NCBI RefSeq assembly: GCF_003573695.1
Contig: NC_039362.1
Coordinates: 196,931,625 to 196,995,624, forward strand
Direction: 5' to 3'
From: Papaver somniferum
Taxonomy: Eukaryota > Streptophyta > Magnoliopsida > Ranunculales > Papaveraceae
DNA length: 64,000 nucleotides
In this document: positions 1 to 10,946 of the stretch, one piece after another
Position numbering within the stretch: the stretch's first letter is position 1
Layout: every line of letters begins with the position of its first letter
The notes under the pieces: model-generated
Seen by the model: only the letters and a program-made list of their open reading frames with translations
Database searches by the model: none
What the model was told of the DNA's origin: nothing
Made by a program: the position numbers and the translations under genes

Positions 1-2155
1 GATTAAACTTTAACCCATAACCTGTATTATTTCAATTATATAAAATATAATACGGAAAAAAATAACACGGATACCAGAAATTTTGTTAGTGAGGAAACCG
101 CAAATGCAGAAAAACCCCGGGACTTAGTCCAGATTGAATACACACTGTATTCAGCCGCTACAGACACTAGCCTACTACAAACTAACTTCAGACTGGACTA
201 TAGTTGAACCCCAATCAGTCTCCCACCGATCCAAGGTACAGTTGCACTCATACGTCTCTGATCCCAGCAGGATACTACGTACTTGATTCCATTAACTGAT
301 CTCACCCACAACTAAGAGTTGTTATGACCCAAAATCGCAGGCTTTGATAATAAACAAATCTGTATCACACAGAAAAGTCTATCAAAGGATAAATCTGTCT
401 CCCAAAGATAGACCCTAGGTTTTGTTCCGTCTTAAGATATAAAATCAAGGTAACAGGAACCAATTGATAATCCAGACTTATATTCCTGAAGAACAAACTA
501 GATTAATCAATCACCTCTCAACAATCCTTCCTGACTATACAGGCGGTTTGTCAAGGAATCACAAACAGTGAGACGAAGATGTTTGTGACTTCTTTATCTT
601 GCCTATCAGAAAACTCTCACGATCTCAAGCCAATCAAATAAGATTGTACTCCTAAGATAGAAGATGTAAGATCAGATCACACAACTACAATAAAAGTAGT
701 ATCGGTCTGGCTTCACAATCCCAATGAAGTCTTTAAGTCGTTAACCTGATTTTAGAGAAGAAAATCAAAGGTTAATGAAGATCGACTCTAGCGAGCGCAC
801 TAGTATCACACAGACGTGTGGGGATTAAGTTTTTCCCCAAGCAAGATGTCTCCTATATATAACCTTCAAATCAGGGTTTTGCCTTAGGTACAAAGCAATC
901 CATATCCACCGTTAGATGAAAACCTGATTTAGATTCAAGCTAATATTTCTCAACCGTTAGATCGAAAAACATAGCTTGTCATACACACTTGGTATACGTT
1001 TATTGGGTTTGTGAAAACCATGCCCAAACGTGTACGCATATGTTGGTTCAACATAGTAACCAAAAGGTTAACCATATGAGCATCTCATATTAACCTGGTT
1101 CTTATTCACCATAACTAGTTCAATTGACTCAAATGAACTAGTTAAAGAGTTTTTCAATTGCTATGAGATCTTATGTAACTAGACAAGACACAATTGAAAC
1201 AAAGATGATACGATTCGATTGAATCGGCTCATGAACATTATAGCCACGGTTTGCAAAAGCATTCCTTAGTAATTTAATATTTCATGTTCAGAGCACATCT
1301 TTAGATCATAACCTCTTAAGCTCACAAACAAGTTAGCGGGCTTAAGTAAACCGACGGAGTTTTCCAAACTCAGCAGAAATTATCGGGAAGAGAACTTTCG
1401 CCAGTTCGTGGACGGGTTCGCAGACTGAGTTCGCGGACATAGCACACAAACGAGTTTCGGAAAATCCCAGCGGAAATTCTCGGTCGAGAGCTTCCGACAG
1501 TTCGCGGACTGAGTCTGCGGACTGGGTTCGCGGACTTGGCAAAGCCAATTCCACAATCCTTCCGATTTCTCTTGATCAACAAAGTCCGAAAACTTCAGTT
1601 CAAGGAATACATGGTTATGTAATCTAAACTCTAATTCCAATCATTGAGACATTCTTAGAGGACGTTATATAACCGTTATTCACAGATCGTTTCACGTCAG
1701 AGCAATTCTCAAAGTGATTGAAACTTTTCATGACTTGCATCACTAGATGAAGATAAACCTGATCAAAGCGAAACGCTTTACCGACACATGATTTCGTGAA
1801 AAAGATAAGCAATGAATACTCGGATCGAAATATCAAATGTATATGATCTAGTCTATCTAGCATACGACTTTTGTCTCATAAGAAGTAGGAGATATAATAG
1901 ATAGACTTTTGAGTGATAGATAAGTTCAAGTCTTCACATACCTTTTTGTTGATGAAGTTCCACGGTTCCTTGTGTACATCTTCGTCGTTGTCGTTAAATC
2001 ACCATGAAGTCCTTGAGCTCAGCTACATTTTTCCTATCCTAGTCCGAGACTTAGCTAATAGGCTAGAAATCAAGACTTGTAGTTTTGATCACTAACATTG
2101 ACAAACATGCTTGATATAGAAACACATGCGAGGTCGACTGAGTTATGCTCTAACA
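1..2155 (-). mobile_element. probable LTR of a Ty1/copia-like retrotransposon (partial, solo or truncated)
   Basis: No convincing protein is encoded here. On the minus strand the block begins at 2155 with TGTTAGAGCATAACTC, a TG start typical of an LTR, and it abuts the gag remnant of another element. Inside lies a GC-richer tandem duplication (about 1365-1560) built on the motif TTCGCGGAC. A TATATATAA string lies near 853. The other LTR end and the partner LTR are outside the window, so assignment to copia is an inference. Confidence 0.35.
1365..1560. repeat. two-copy tandem repeat of about 100 bp with TTCGCGGACT motifs
   Basis: Two diverged copies begin near 1367 and 1467. Both contain a CAGC(A/G)GAAATT stretch followed by several TTCG(C/T)GGAC words. 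Short open frames run through it in several frames, as expected for a GC-richer repeat. I see no sign of a real gene. Confidence 0.6.
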
Positions 2156-2259
2156 ATGACCAAGTTGTCTCACATGATCTCCTTGTTCTGCCGTCTCAAC
2201 CTGCTCTGTGAATTTATTTCCCGTTCCCTTTCGTGGTATCCCTTTGACAGCTCCAACTT

Positions 2260-2442
2260 TCAAGATTCGTACCAGTTTCTTTCTAGGTTCAGTATCCACT
2301 TTCTGATCTCTTCCCCCAGGATTTCACTGTCTTCCCCGTTTATGATCTGCATATCCTCTTTCCTTTCTTCTCTCTGTGCCTCTAGCCGCTTGCTTCTACT
2401 TGTTGCTATCAAGTGCTTCGTTCGATCTGGTGCTCTGGCCAT
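2260..2442 (-). pseudogene. gag N-terminal remnant of the truncated gypsy element
   Basis: A 60-residue frame begins MARAPDRTKHLIATSRSK and is rich in Lys, Arg and Glu (RLEAQREERKEDMQ). It starts about 220 bases after the primer-binding-like site, where gag normally begins, and ends at a stop after NWYES. Position and composition suggest the N-terminus of a gag protein. No capsid motif or zinc knuckle is present, so the assignment rests on context. Confidence 0.4.
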
Positions 2443-2661
2443 CGGCTGATTCTGGATTCAACAATCTCCAAATCTCTCCCTGTTTATAACTTAATTCTCA
2501 AAGATTGCTCCTTCTTTATGTCTCTAACTTTTAGCTATGAAACACTCAATATATACAAACTCCAACCTTAAGCAACTCACCAAATCTACAACTTCTAAGC
2601 TCTCTAAAATGATTTCAATCTTTCTCTAACTCTTAGATGAGGATAAATCCCCGATCTAAGT

Positions 2662-2678
2662 CCCTGTTTCTAGCGCCA
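2662..2678 (-). other. primer-binding-like site next to LTR
   Basis: On the minus strand TGGCGCTAGAAACAGGG lies 3 bases after the LTR end. The same 17 bases follow the 5' LTR of the Tat element at 38640-38656. I could not assign the cognate tRNA with confidence. Confidence 0.6.
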
Positions 2679-3250
2679 AAATGTAACTACCGAAAACCGG
2701 TAGTACACCCAAATAACAAGTAAATAAGACCTAAGACATGGATTATAAAAATGGATCAATAACTCTTTATTGATTGATTATCCAAGGTAATGAAGTTACA
2801 AGATCTCACACAAAGGGAAACCCTAATCTTACTCTCTAGACTAAGCTCTCTACCTCCCCAGAAAATTCCATCCCTCACTCATTGCCCAATGACCTCTATT
2901 TATAGGCAGTTCATCCGTAATGCTGGACAACTCATTTTACTTCGTCGAGATTTCGTGGAGTTGCTTTATTCTTCGCACATCCTATTTTCCATAAAGTTTT
3001 TCCCCTTCTTTCGCTGCCACCTGTGGGATCCTGTCGGGACAAGTGTACTATTTCTTGCTCAATAATTTATCGTCCTCGCCGAGTGACTTTTTGGCCAAGT
3101 AATCTTCCTTCGTCAGTATTTACTTCGTGTGTGATATCTTGCCGAGTACTCCAACAGATTCTTCGCAACCCGAGTCCTTCTCGCTTTGTCATCTCGCGCA
3201 CATATCCTCGCCAATTAGTTAATAATGACTTGATTTGACAAGTCACTGAC

Positions 3251-4431
3251 GAGGATTTTCAGGGTATAGTAAAAGATCTTAGATCAGACTCACTTGACTG
3301 AATCATACTCTTTCTTTCGTACACGTGTTTGATTGTATTTTCCGTATCCACATTATAACCAAAAATTAATTTGATAATGATTTGACCAAGCATCGACCGA
3401 GTTGATAATAATTTGACCAAGAATCAACCGATTTTTACAATTTTTTTTATGTACAATGTAGCATGCGGATGTATATACATATATATGATAGATGAGCCAA
3501 ATGCATATCTTGATTTGGAGCAGTGTGTAGTTTGGCTCAAAAGTCATCAAGAGGGTTATCGTCCATGGAAAAAAAACTGCTTTTGTCGTCGGCCATGATC
3601 ATCTAATGGCGACTTATCTTGGTGACTGATTGTGTATGAGGGGTAACCATCTATTTCACTGTAATGCGGATGTTCCTCAGTCTCTGTTAACTAGAGATGA
3701 ACCTTTTTCTATCAAGTTGCAGTTCTAGCATGCTAAATTACTTTTCTATTTTTTTTTTCATTGTTAATGTTCAACAACTCATGTTTCATACATTTTCGGT
3801 ATGTGCTTCAAAATGTTTCTCAATTTCTTAAATTTAATTTAATGGTCACCACAATAAAATAATTTGATCTAAAAAGATCAAGAGAAATGTTAAAAACACT
3901 CTGTAAATGGATATTTGTGATTGAAAAAACATGGAATGAAAAAAAATTCAGTTTTAGTTGGAACATAACGTCAGGCACATGGCGCGTATTTCATTATTTT
4001 GGGTCTTTGGGTGTAATTCTTTTCCGGTTTTTATATAATTTTTTTTTGCCCCCAAAATCCTATTATGTTTCTTCTAATAGGAACGTAGATAGGTTTGGGT
4101 TCCGTGATTTTGAGTGATCGGAACCGCATCCCGCGTGCGTTTTATACTGGTTAAAATAAAGGAAATAAATAGAAGATAGTTAATTGTCTCAATTCTATGC
4201 TTTTTCAAGATAAGTCATCGACATATATTAATAACTTCTAAAATTGCAAGAGATTAGAGAGCATCAAACAAGCTTTTAGATAACATCAATAATTTCTTTG
4301 TGAAAACATCTTTGTTGTAACTCTAGTTTTAATAGCTAGACCCCTGACATTCGAGCAACAAAACTTCATTTAGTTTGCCTTGATGTGGCTGACTCTTCAA
4401 ATACCATTAATTATTGTTGTACCCTTCTTCT
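3251..4431. other. intergenic, AT-rich, no gene seen
   Basis: About 1.2 kb without a supported gene. The open frames here are short, AT-driven and lack recognisable domains. No tRNA or clear repeat was recognised. Confidence 0.6.
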
Positions 4432-4662
4432 TTACCTTTTACTGACTTTTTTTTCATTATTTTCCATCATCATATCTGCCGGCTTCAACACTTTCTGAAC
4501 TTCTTCCTCCATAATAATTAGGGTACTCTTTTCTTGTTGAAAGAATGTCGGCATTATCGGAATAAGATTTAGGACAGCTGGTGGATTAGTATCGGCCTCC
4601 ATCCATTCATCGTAGTTCTTTCCACTTTTTTCGTCATCTTCACCATCCAACCCCTCAACCAT
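4432..4662 (-). CDS. short acidic open frame downstream of the F-box gene, unknown
   Basis: A 76-residue frame begins MVEGLDGEDDEKSGK, has acidic and hydrophobic stretches and ends in NNEKKVSKR. It lies 17 bases beyond the stop of the F-box gene on the same strand. It could be a fortuitous frame in the F-box 3' UTR or a remnant 3' exon. I do not recognise a domain. Low confidence that it is translated. Confidence 0.2.
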   Translation of the reverse strand: MVEGLDGEDDEKSGKNYDEWMEADTNPPAVLNLIPIMPTFFQQEKSTLIIMEEEVQKVLKPADMMMENNEKKVSKR

Positions 4663-4679
4663 AACTTACCAGACTGATG

Positions 4680-5970
4680 TTACCGTTGCTGCTGTTTCTT
4701 CGGAACTGGTAAAACACTCTCGGTAAAATTTGCCACTAGGTCGGACGGAGCACATATATTCCTCGGCATTCCACTGATTTCAACCAGCATAAAAGTCTTA
4801 TTTTCCCGGTCGTACAGATAAAGAGTATAGAAGGTTGTATTAACCAGTGACATTCGTATAACAAGCTTTTTTGTACCCGTAATGGACTCAAAGAAGTAAC
4901 GGTACAATTCTGAATGACCGAAAGGCATCAAAATTGTCTCTTCAATCCAATTTCCATCTATACTACCAATAGTAGCATTAGTAGCAATCTTCTGGTGGCC
5001 ACTACCATCTTCATCAAATATCCACAACTTGGAAATCTGGATGTTCACTAATTGGTCAACTAGTGCTATATGTCCATCCACTTCTATTATATAAACTACT
5101 CGGGATTCAAAACTCAGCATGCTGTCAGGTTGATTCATGATGAAATTTGGAATGGGTATTGACCTAAATTGTTCGCTTCCAACATCAAACGCAACAATGA
5201 CTTCGGACAATCTACCAATGTATTTAGTAGGTGACTTGTTGTGACAGTTTGATGTAGGAATACTGCTTCTACCCAGCCAGTATAAAGACCTATTAACAAA
5301 AATTCCATCACCTTGGATCATATAGGCCGGGAAATCATCTATCATTCTCCATGCACTATAATGTTTCCTCCCTATATTCATAACCTTACAAACTATATAA
5401 CAAAACATTTTACCTGAGGCTTTAATTTGTGTTTGCCGTATGGATATCACTTTGTGTTCCTTGATGGTAACGTCGAACCCGAACCCATGCTCTATCGTTT
5501 GAAAATAAACCTTCTTTTTCATATTTTCCACTTGTACTTCAATCCATGGCGTTTCTTCCCGGGTCATGAAATTCCTTATGCAAACAGCAGTGCGGCCAAG
5601 ATAGAAATCCTTGTAGTAGGAACAGATCAAAACCATTAACAGGTTTGAGAATCCCTTCATGTTTTGTCAACTGAATTGGAAATCTTATAACTGCAGGTAC
5701 ATCGATTAATAGATCCATAGAAACGACAGTCTTCTCTTCAGCAGTTCGGACTATCACGAATAATGTAGATGAAGATGAGCGTGTTTTTGTTCGCGAAAGA
5801 TGTAAATCAATAAAGTAATTGTCATTGCTAATCATCGATTTCCAACCTGTGCTTACACATTTGAACCTGACGAGGGATTTAATCGGAACCCTACTCAATA
5901 TTTCACCGTATATATTTTCGTCAAAATCACCACTTACTCTGATACTTTTCATTAGTTTTTCTCTTCCCAT
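4680..5970 (-). pseudogene. F-box protein gene with one frameshift
   Basis: F-box proteins are the substrate-recognition subunits of SCF ubiquitin ligases. Starting from the ATG at 5970 (MGREKLMKSI), an F-box is visible at about residues 12-55 (ENIYGEILSRVPIKSLVRFK, then CVSTGWKSMI). A long C-terminal F-box-associated region follows, with repeated WI, FDVG and RSIPIP elements. The two halves lie in different frames. The first runs past KPVNG into a wrong frame, and the matching continuation (LICSYYKDFY) is one frame over. The break is at the A4 run 5629-5632 (T4 on the coding strand), consistent with one extra base. Joined length would be about 430 residues, normal for the family. An in-frame ATG also exists at 6063, but the residues before 5970 look unlike an F-box N-terminus. 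The lesion may be real or a sequencing error. No intron is needed. Confidence 0.75.
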
Positions 5971-6747
5971 ACCGAGTTCTTCAGATCTTAAATCTACAGT
6001 AATACTTTGAAAGGCTTTTAGATAAGTATAAGAAATAAATATTTTCCGGAAATATTTCGCCAAATCAAATCAGTTGAGGAAAAAATCAAAATTCCTCCGG
6101 ATATATATAGTGCGACCCAGTCCTCCTTGTCTAAGACAATGGATTGATACCCTCCTCATTTTATAGTCTGAGGTTGACAGGTCGACTCTTGTAAAATACA
6201 TTATATGCAAGAAAATTATAATATATAATGAGGAAAGTTTACACATTGTTGGAACCACATGATCTTCCCCTTTTTATACGGAAGAAGTTTATATTGATCA
6301 CTTCTATTAGTTGTTGCGTACTTGCAAGTTGCATGGATCAATTTTCAGTCAAAAACTCATGAGCATGGGATTTGTTGGGACTTCCGTCCATCCGTTTAAT
6401 CCATCGATCAATTCACTAAAAAAAGACTAGGCCAACCCCTTGAAGAGCAACACAAATTGCGCCATCAAAGGAACCACATTCTGGAAGTAAGAGGAAATGT
6501 CAAACTGATGACCGATCGAGTATCTCAACATAGTTTAGGTTGGACTACCACAAATGCCATATGACAATGTAACGTCGTACTTGGTAAAAGAACTATTAGG
6601 GCAGGGACAGATTAACAATTAAGCTCCCATGGTTAAGTCTTGCAAATAATGGTTTTATAGCTTATAACTGTTACTTCAGCCAAAATTCGCTTGACGATTG
6701 CGTACTGGTGGGAAGCGTAGCTCATTTTGGCGGGAGAAAACCCCATG
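5971..6747. other. F-box upstream region and flank of the CACTA insertion
   Basis: This holds the presumed promoter and 5' UTR of the F-box gene and host DNA up to the transposon. About 6280-6430 matches 35880-36010 in inverted orientation; both share a stretch around GGGACT(C/T)CCGTCCA. An E2F-like word TTTTGGCGGGAGAAAA lies at about 6725-6740, just outside the CACTA end. No coding gene is supported. Confidence 0.5.
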
Positions 6748-6762
6748 CATTATGGGAAAAAT
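6748..6762 (+). repeat. CACTA left terminal inverted repeat
   Basis: CATTATGGGAAAAAT pairs with the right end at 28717-28731. The third base is T instead of the canonical C. It is flanked outside by ATG. Confidence 0.92.
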
Positions 6763-7360
6763 ATACATCTACAACTGGAGATTTACAACACTTCGCTATA
6801 CATCGTAGAAAGTCCTATGTTTTACAACTGGTTTCAAAGAAAGAGTTGTCGTATATCATCACTACCAACACTTAGGAACAAGGGGTTGCGCTAAGAAAAC
6901 AAACGACAACATCTTTAGCAAAATTGTTGTGACGACATTTAGGTATAACAACTTTGTTTCATAAGTGTAGTGACTTAGCCTATCACAATTCTCACAAGTG
7001 TTGTTGAAGAACACAAAAATATGATAATGAAAAATACGTTAGAGGGGAGATTCGAACATGAACCTAATGCGTGGATGTATAGCTCATCAACCATCCTTAC
7101 AGTTCACAAGTTTAGGTTTTTTTTTTTTTTTTTTAATAGAAACGTATAACAACACTTATAAGTGTTGTTGAAGTTAAAATATAGAATGTTGGAAAAAATT
7201 AGGTTTGGGGGATTCGACCCTGAGCCTCCTATATGGAAGTCTACACCACTAACCATACCTACACTATCACAAGTTCTGTAAAGTTGGTGGTTCTTTAATA
7301 TACTATTATGACAACTCTTCATAAGCGTTGTAAAACAAAATATAATGCTCAAAGCCGACT
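6763..7360. repeat. CACTA left subterminal repeat region
   Basis: Many direct and inverted copies of ACAACACTT/AAGTGTTGT-like words (for example near 6785, 7000, 7145 and 7325) occur here, as in the right subterminal zone. In En/Spm such words are binding sites for the TNPA-type protein. A poly-T tract lies at 7117-7134. No gene. Confidence 0.75.
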
Positions 7361-8305
7361 CATCCGCAAAGAGCGCGAAGCATTCTCTGTAACCATATAC
7401 ATTCTTCTCTGTAAATAATCACATACATTCTATAAGACCACCCACTTTAACCAAAGCATGCAACTGGGGAATTATGGAAAAAGTATACCATCAAATTATA
7501 AGTTAGAAGGGAGGGAGCATATATATACGAATATAAGCAGATGTAGAGAAAATATGCACAAGTTGAGACCAAGGCAGAATTTAAGTGGGCAAATATAGCA
7601 ACCATAAAAACTGAAATGTCTCATTTTCTCTCCTCCTTCATCCGGCCTTGAGACCGGCAATGAAATGATATATCATTTACATTGGCGGAGTTAAAAATGG
7701 TGTTATAAAAGTAACAGAGCTAGCATTTTATAACTAAGCACACAAATGGAGCTGTTAACTGTCTTTTTGCAAGAAAAATACTAGTATTAGTAAAGAAAAT
7801 ACAACCAGAGTATGCAAGCTGCATTCTTACAACCTGCAAACCTGTACATATGAGAACAGTGGTCTGCACTCTGCACGTTTCTGAAAAACATTACCATCTC
7901 CAAACCGATATTCACACACAAATGATGATAACAAAAGCAGCCCTGAATTACCAACAATAGAACATAGAGTTTGATAAGTGATAAATACACAAGCCAATAC
8001 GCGCAGTCACATAGCACACACTGCAATACTGATATCAGCGAAAAAACACCCCATGTGCGGCAGTAGCATGGATACATCAAATATCCATAGAAGTGGAGAG
8101 TGATAGCATCTAGTGTTCCATACTCATTCTCAATAGAAGCATACTTCACAAAGAAAGATCTTGCACTATTAATTAACAACTCATACAGAACTACACACTC
8201 AGCTGTAGCAAGAAACTTGAGAATAGCAGTTGAAGTAGATTACTGAGAAGGAAAATAACACCAAATATTGCTAAAGTAAGAATACAATACCGTAAAAACA
8301 ATAAA
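7361..8305. other. 3' region of the TNP2 transposase gene
   Basis: Non-coding sequence between the subterminal repeats and the transposase stop at 8306. A 130-residue minus frame at 7787-8179 has no recognisable domain and lies where the 3' UTR should be, so I do not call it a gene. Confidence 0.5.
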
Positions 8306-10941
8306 CTACTGATCTAACTTGTGAACTTCTTTTTCTTCTTCTTTTTGTTCTTCTTCTTTGTCGGAACCACTATGGTATATTCCCCATCTTCTCTTAAGTA
8401 ACTCTCGTCTCTCGTCATCCATTTGGAAACCAAGAGTTGAAGTATCCACTGGTTGGAAATTTGTGTCATGCTTTTCATTGTATTCCTCTAATTCATGGAA
8501 ACCCCTAGGCGGTGGTTTCACCATCACATACCAGTTAGATGTATTTGACTCTCGAGAATAGAAAACTTGTCGCGCTTGCTTTACTAAAATGAATGGATCG
8601 TTACAGTATTGGTTCTTATGCTGCTTTAAATTGACTAATGTAAATCCATCTTCTACCTTCACACCAAAATTGGTGTGAGCCCAATCACATTTGAATATTG
8701 GAATTTGAAACATATGATTGTAGTCCAACAATAGAATTTCTTCTAAAACACCGTAGAACCCACTAGTTTCTGACAATCCTTCAACTAAGGTTGTTGATTC
8801 AATTGAAACTCCACTGTTTTGTGTGACTCTCTTAACATCCTTCGTAATAAACCTAGTGTCATTGATAAGCAAGCCTTTATATGATATGCAGTTTTCTAAC
8901 GTCCCATATGACAACCATTCTACCGTGTGTGATATTGGCATGCCTTGTTCAGTTTGCATCTTAACCTACAAATCTATAATCTCAGGACATAAGAATATAA
9001 CTAAATTTGTTATCTAAGCATAAGAAGTTAGATTTATATGATTCATAATCTGACTAAGAGTGGAATAAACATACCTTTTGTTGAAACCAATCTGCAAATG
9101 TGTCAGACTGTATGGAATTGAGTTGGTCTTCACTAGTAATTGCCCTCCCAGCAGGAGATTTTAACTCGTACATATGCATTCTAAGACAAAATTAAAATTA
9201 GAAAATGAAGTTTTAATTGACAGACCATTTTTAATAAACGTGAACATCATACTTACATCATATATGGGTCAATTTCGGGTGTGTTAAAAAGCACATATCT
9301 GTGAGCTATCTTTAACTTCTCACTATCCATACGCACTTGGACACCTTTAGAAAGAGGACGTGCTGCCGGTGTGGAACCATTTTGAGTGTTTTCGTTACGC
9401 CTTTGCTTTACTCCTGTTTCAGTTGCTTGGGACTTACGAATATCAAAATACCTAACACACTCCATTCCAAGATAACACTCGGCTATACAAGCTTCAGGTT
9501 GTGCATAATTATTTACATATTATTTGAATGTCTTCATATACCTAGGAAAGTCGAGTATGCAACAGTTACTAGTTAATTAAATATTAGTATCTCTAAGATA
9601 CAAAGGGCATAACTTTCTACACGAAACCAAAAAACAGAAGTAATATAAATTAAATTGGCATACCTTTCAAATGGATACATCCAACGATATTGTACAGGTC
9701 CACATAATCGCACTTCTCTAGCTAGGTGAATTGTCAAGTGCATCATGACATCAAAAAGTGACGGAGGGAAGTACCTCTCCAACATACACAAAGTCTCAGC
9801 AACTTCTACTCAAGTTCTATTAATCTATGGAGATCAACTGCGCTTTGGCATATTTCGTGAAAATAAGAACATAACCTGAAAATTGCCTCCCTTGGCCCTA
9901 CAGGTAAAAGTCCTTGCAAAGCAACGGGTAATATCTGTTGCATAAGAACATGGTAATCATGAGCCTTAAGAACACCTAAGCAACCATCTTTTGAGAAATG
10001 CTTTCTAAGATCAGAACTAAAACCATATGGACCTTTAAATTTCTCATCCTATTATACAATATAGCCTTTTCCTTGTCATTTAAACAGTATGGTGCTGGTG
10101 GAAGGATCATTTTTCCATTTATCTCTACTGGATGTAATTCTGGTCTTATTCCCATACTCTTCAGATCATTGCGGGACTTTAGACCGTTTTTTGTTTTGGA
10201 CTTTATATTCAATATGGTACCAATAATACTCTCGCAAACATTTTTTTCTGTATGTATAACATCAATATTGTGCCATAGTAATAAAACCTAGGAAGATGGA
10301 AAAACCCAACATTAGTAATTAATTATATAAAGAAATAAAAGATCATACATTTAATTTATGGAAAAACCCAACATTGATAATGTGAAGTTTAGAGGCTAAC
10401 ATGGTGCAAAGCAGAAGAACCCATAGCCAAATATTAACAATTAAGTTTGAAGTTATGGAACTAACCTTCCAGTAAGGCAAGTCGAAGAATATTGATCGTT
10501 TGTTAAACACCCGAAGTTCAGTTTCATCATCATTTGCACCAGAAATAGCCGCATCAGCAACAACATCCCTTTTCCGCTTCCCACATTTATAATTACCCAC
10601 ATTTGCACTTGCTGCCGCACTACTCTTGCCCTTATTCTTCTTCTTTTGCTCTTTCTTTTTCCTTATCTCCTCCTCGTTCTTCTCCGCTTTCCCAAACTCA
10701 TTTGCAATACTATTATGACATTCAAGTGCCGCAGCACCAGACATAACAGGTGGCTTTTCCTTCCTCTCAATCTCTCCATCAAACCAGTCTTTTTTCTGCC
10801 GAAGAGGATGATTATGACGAAGAAATCTCCTATGATTCAAGTAGATAGTTTTACGACTAAATGCCAACCAGTTTGAAAGTGTATTTTCACCGCAAAGAGG
10901 ACAGGTTGCCTTCCCTTTATACGTACATCCGGATAAATTAC

Positions 10942-10946
10942 CATAT
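10942..10946 (+). other. target site duplication CATAT, left copy
   Basis: CATAT directly precedes the retrotransposon end TGGTGGACCC. The same five bases follow the other end at 18913-18917. Removing one copy and the element restores the transposase frame across the junction. Confidence 0.92.

Larger units (their letters stand above)
2156..3250 (-). mobile_element. 5' end of a truncated Ty3/gypsy retrotransposon (LTR, primer site, start of gag)
   Basis: Read on the minus strand, an LTR ends at 2682 (GGTAGTTACA). It is followed by a primer-binding-like site at 2662-2678 and then by the start of a gag frame. The LTR has a TATA box on the minus strand (CCTATAAATAG, about 2894-2904). The internal part stops at 2156, where another LTR-like block begins, so this element was cut or interrupted. 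The outer LTR boundary near 3250 is approximate because no partner LTR is visible. Confidence 0.55.

Noticed and set aside
7035..7260. tRNA-like words GATTCGAAC and GATTCGACC in the left subterminal zone
   Set aside because: Only T-arm-like fragments; no acceptor stem, anticodon arm or full cloverleaf could be placed.
7787..8179. 130-residue minus frame downstream of the transposase
   Set aside because: No domain; lies in the 3' region of the TNP2 gene within the transposon.
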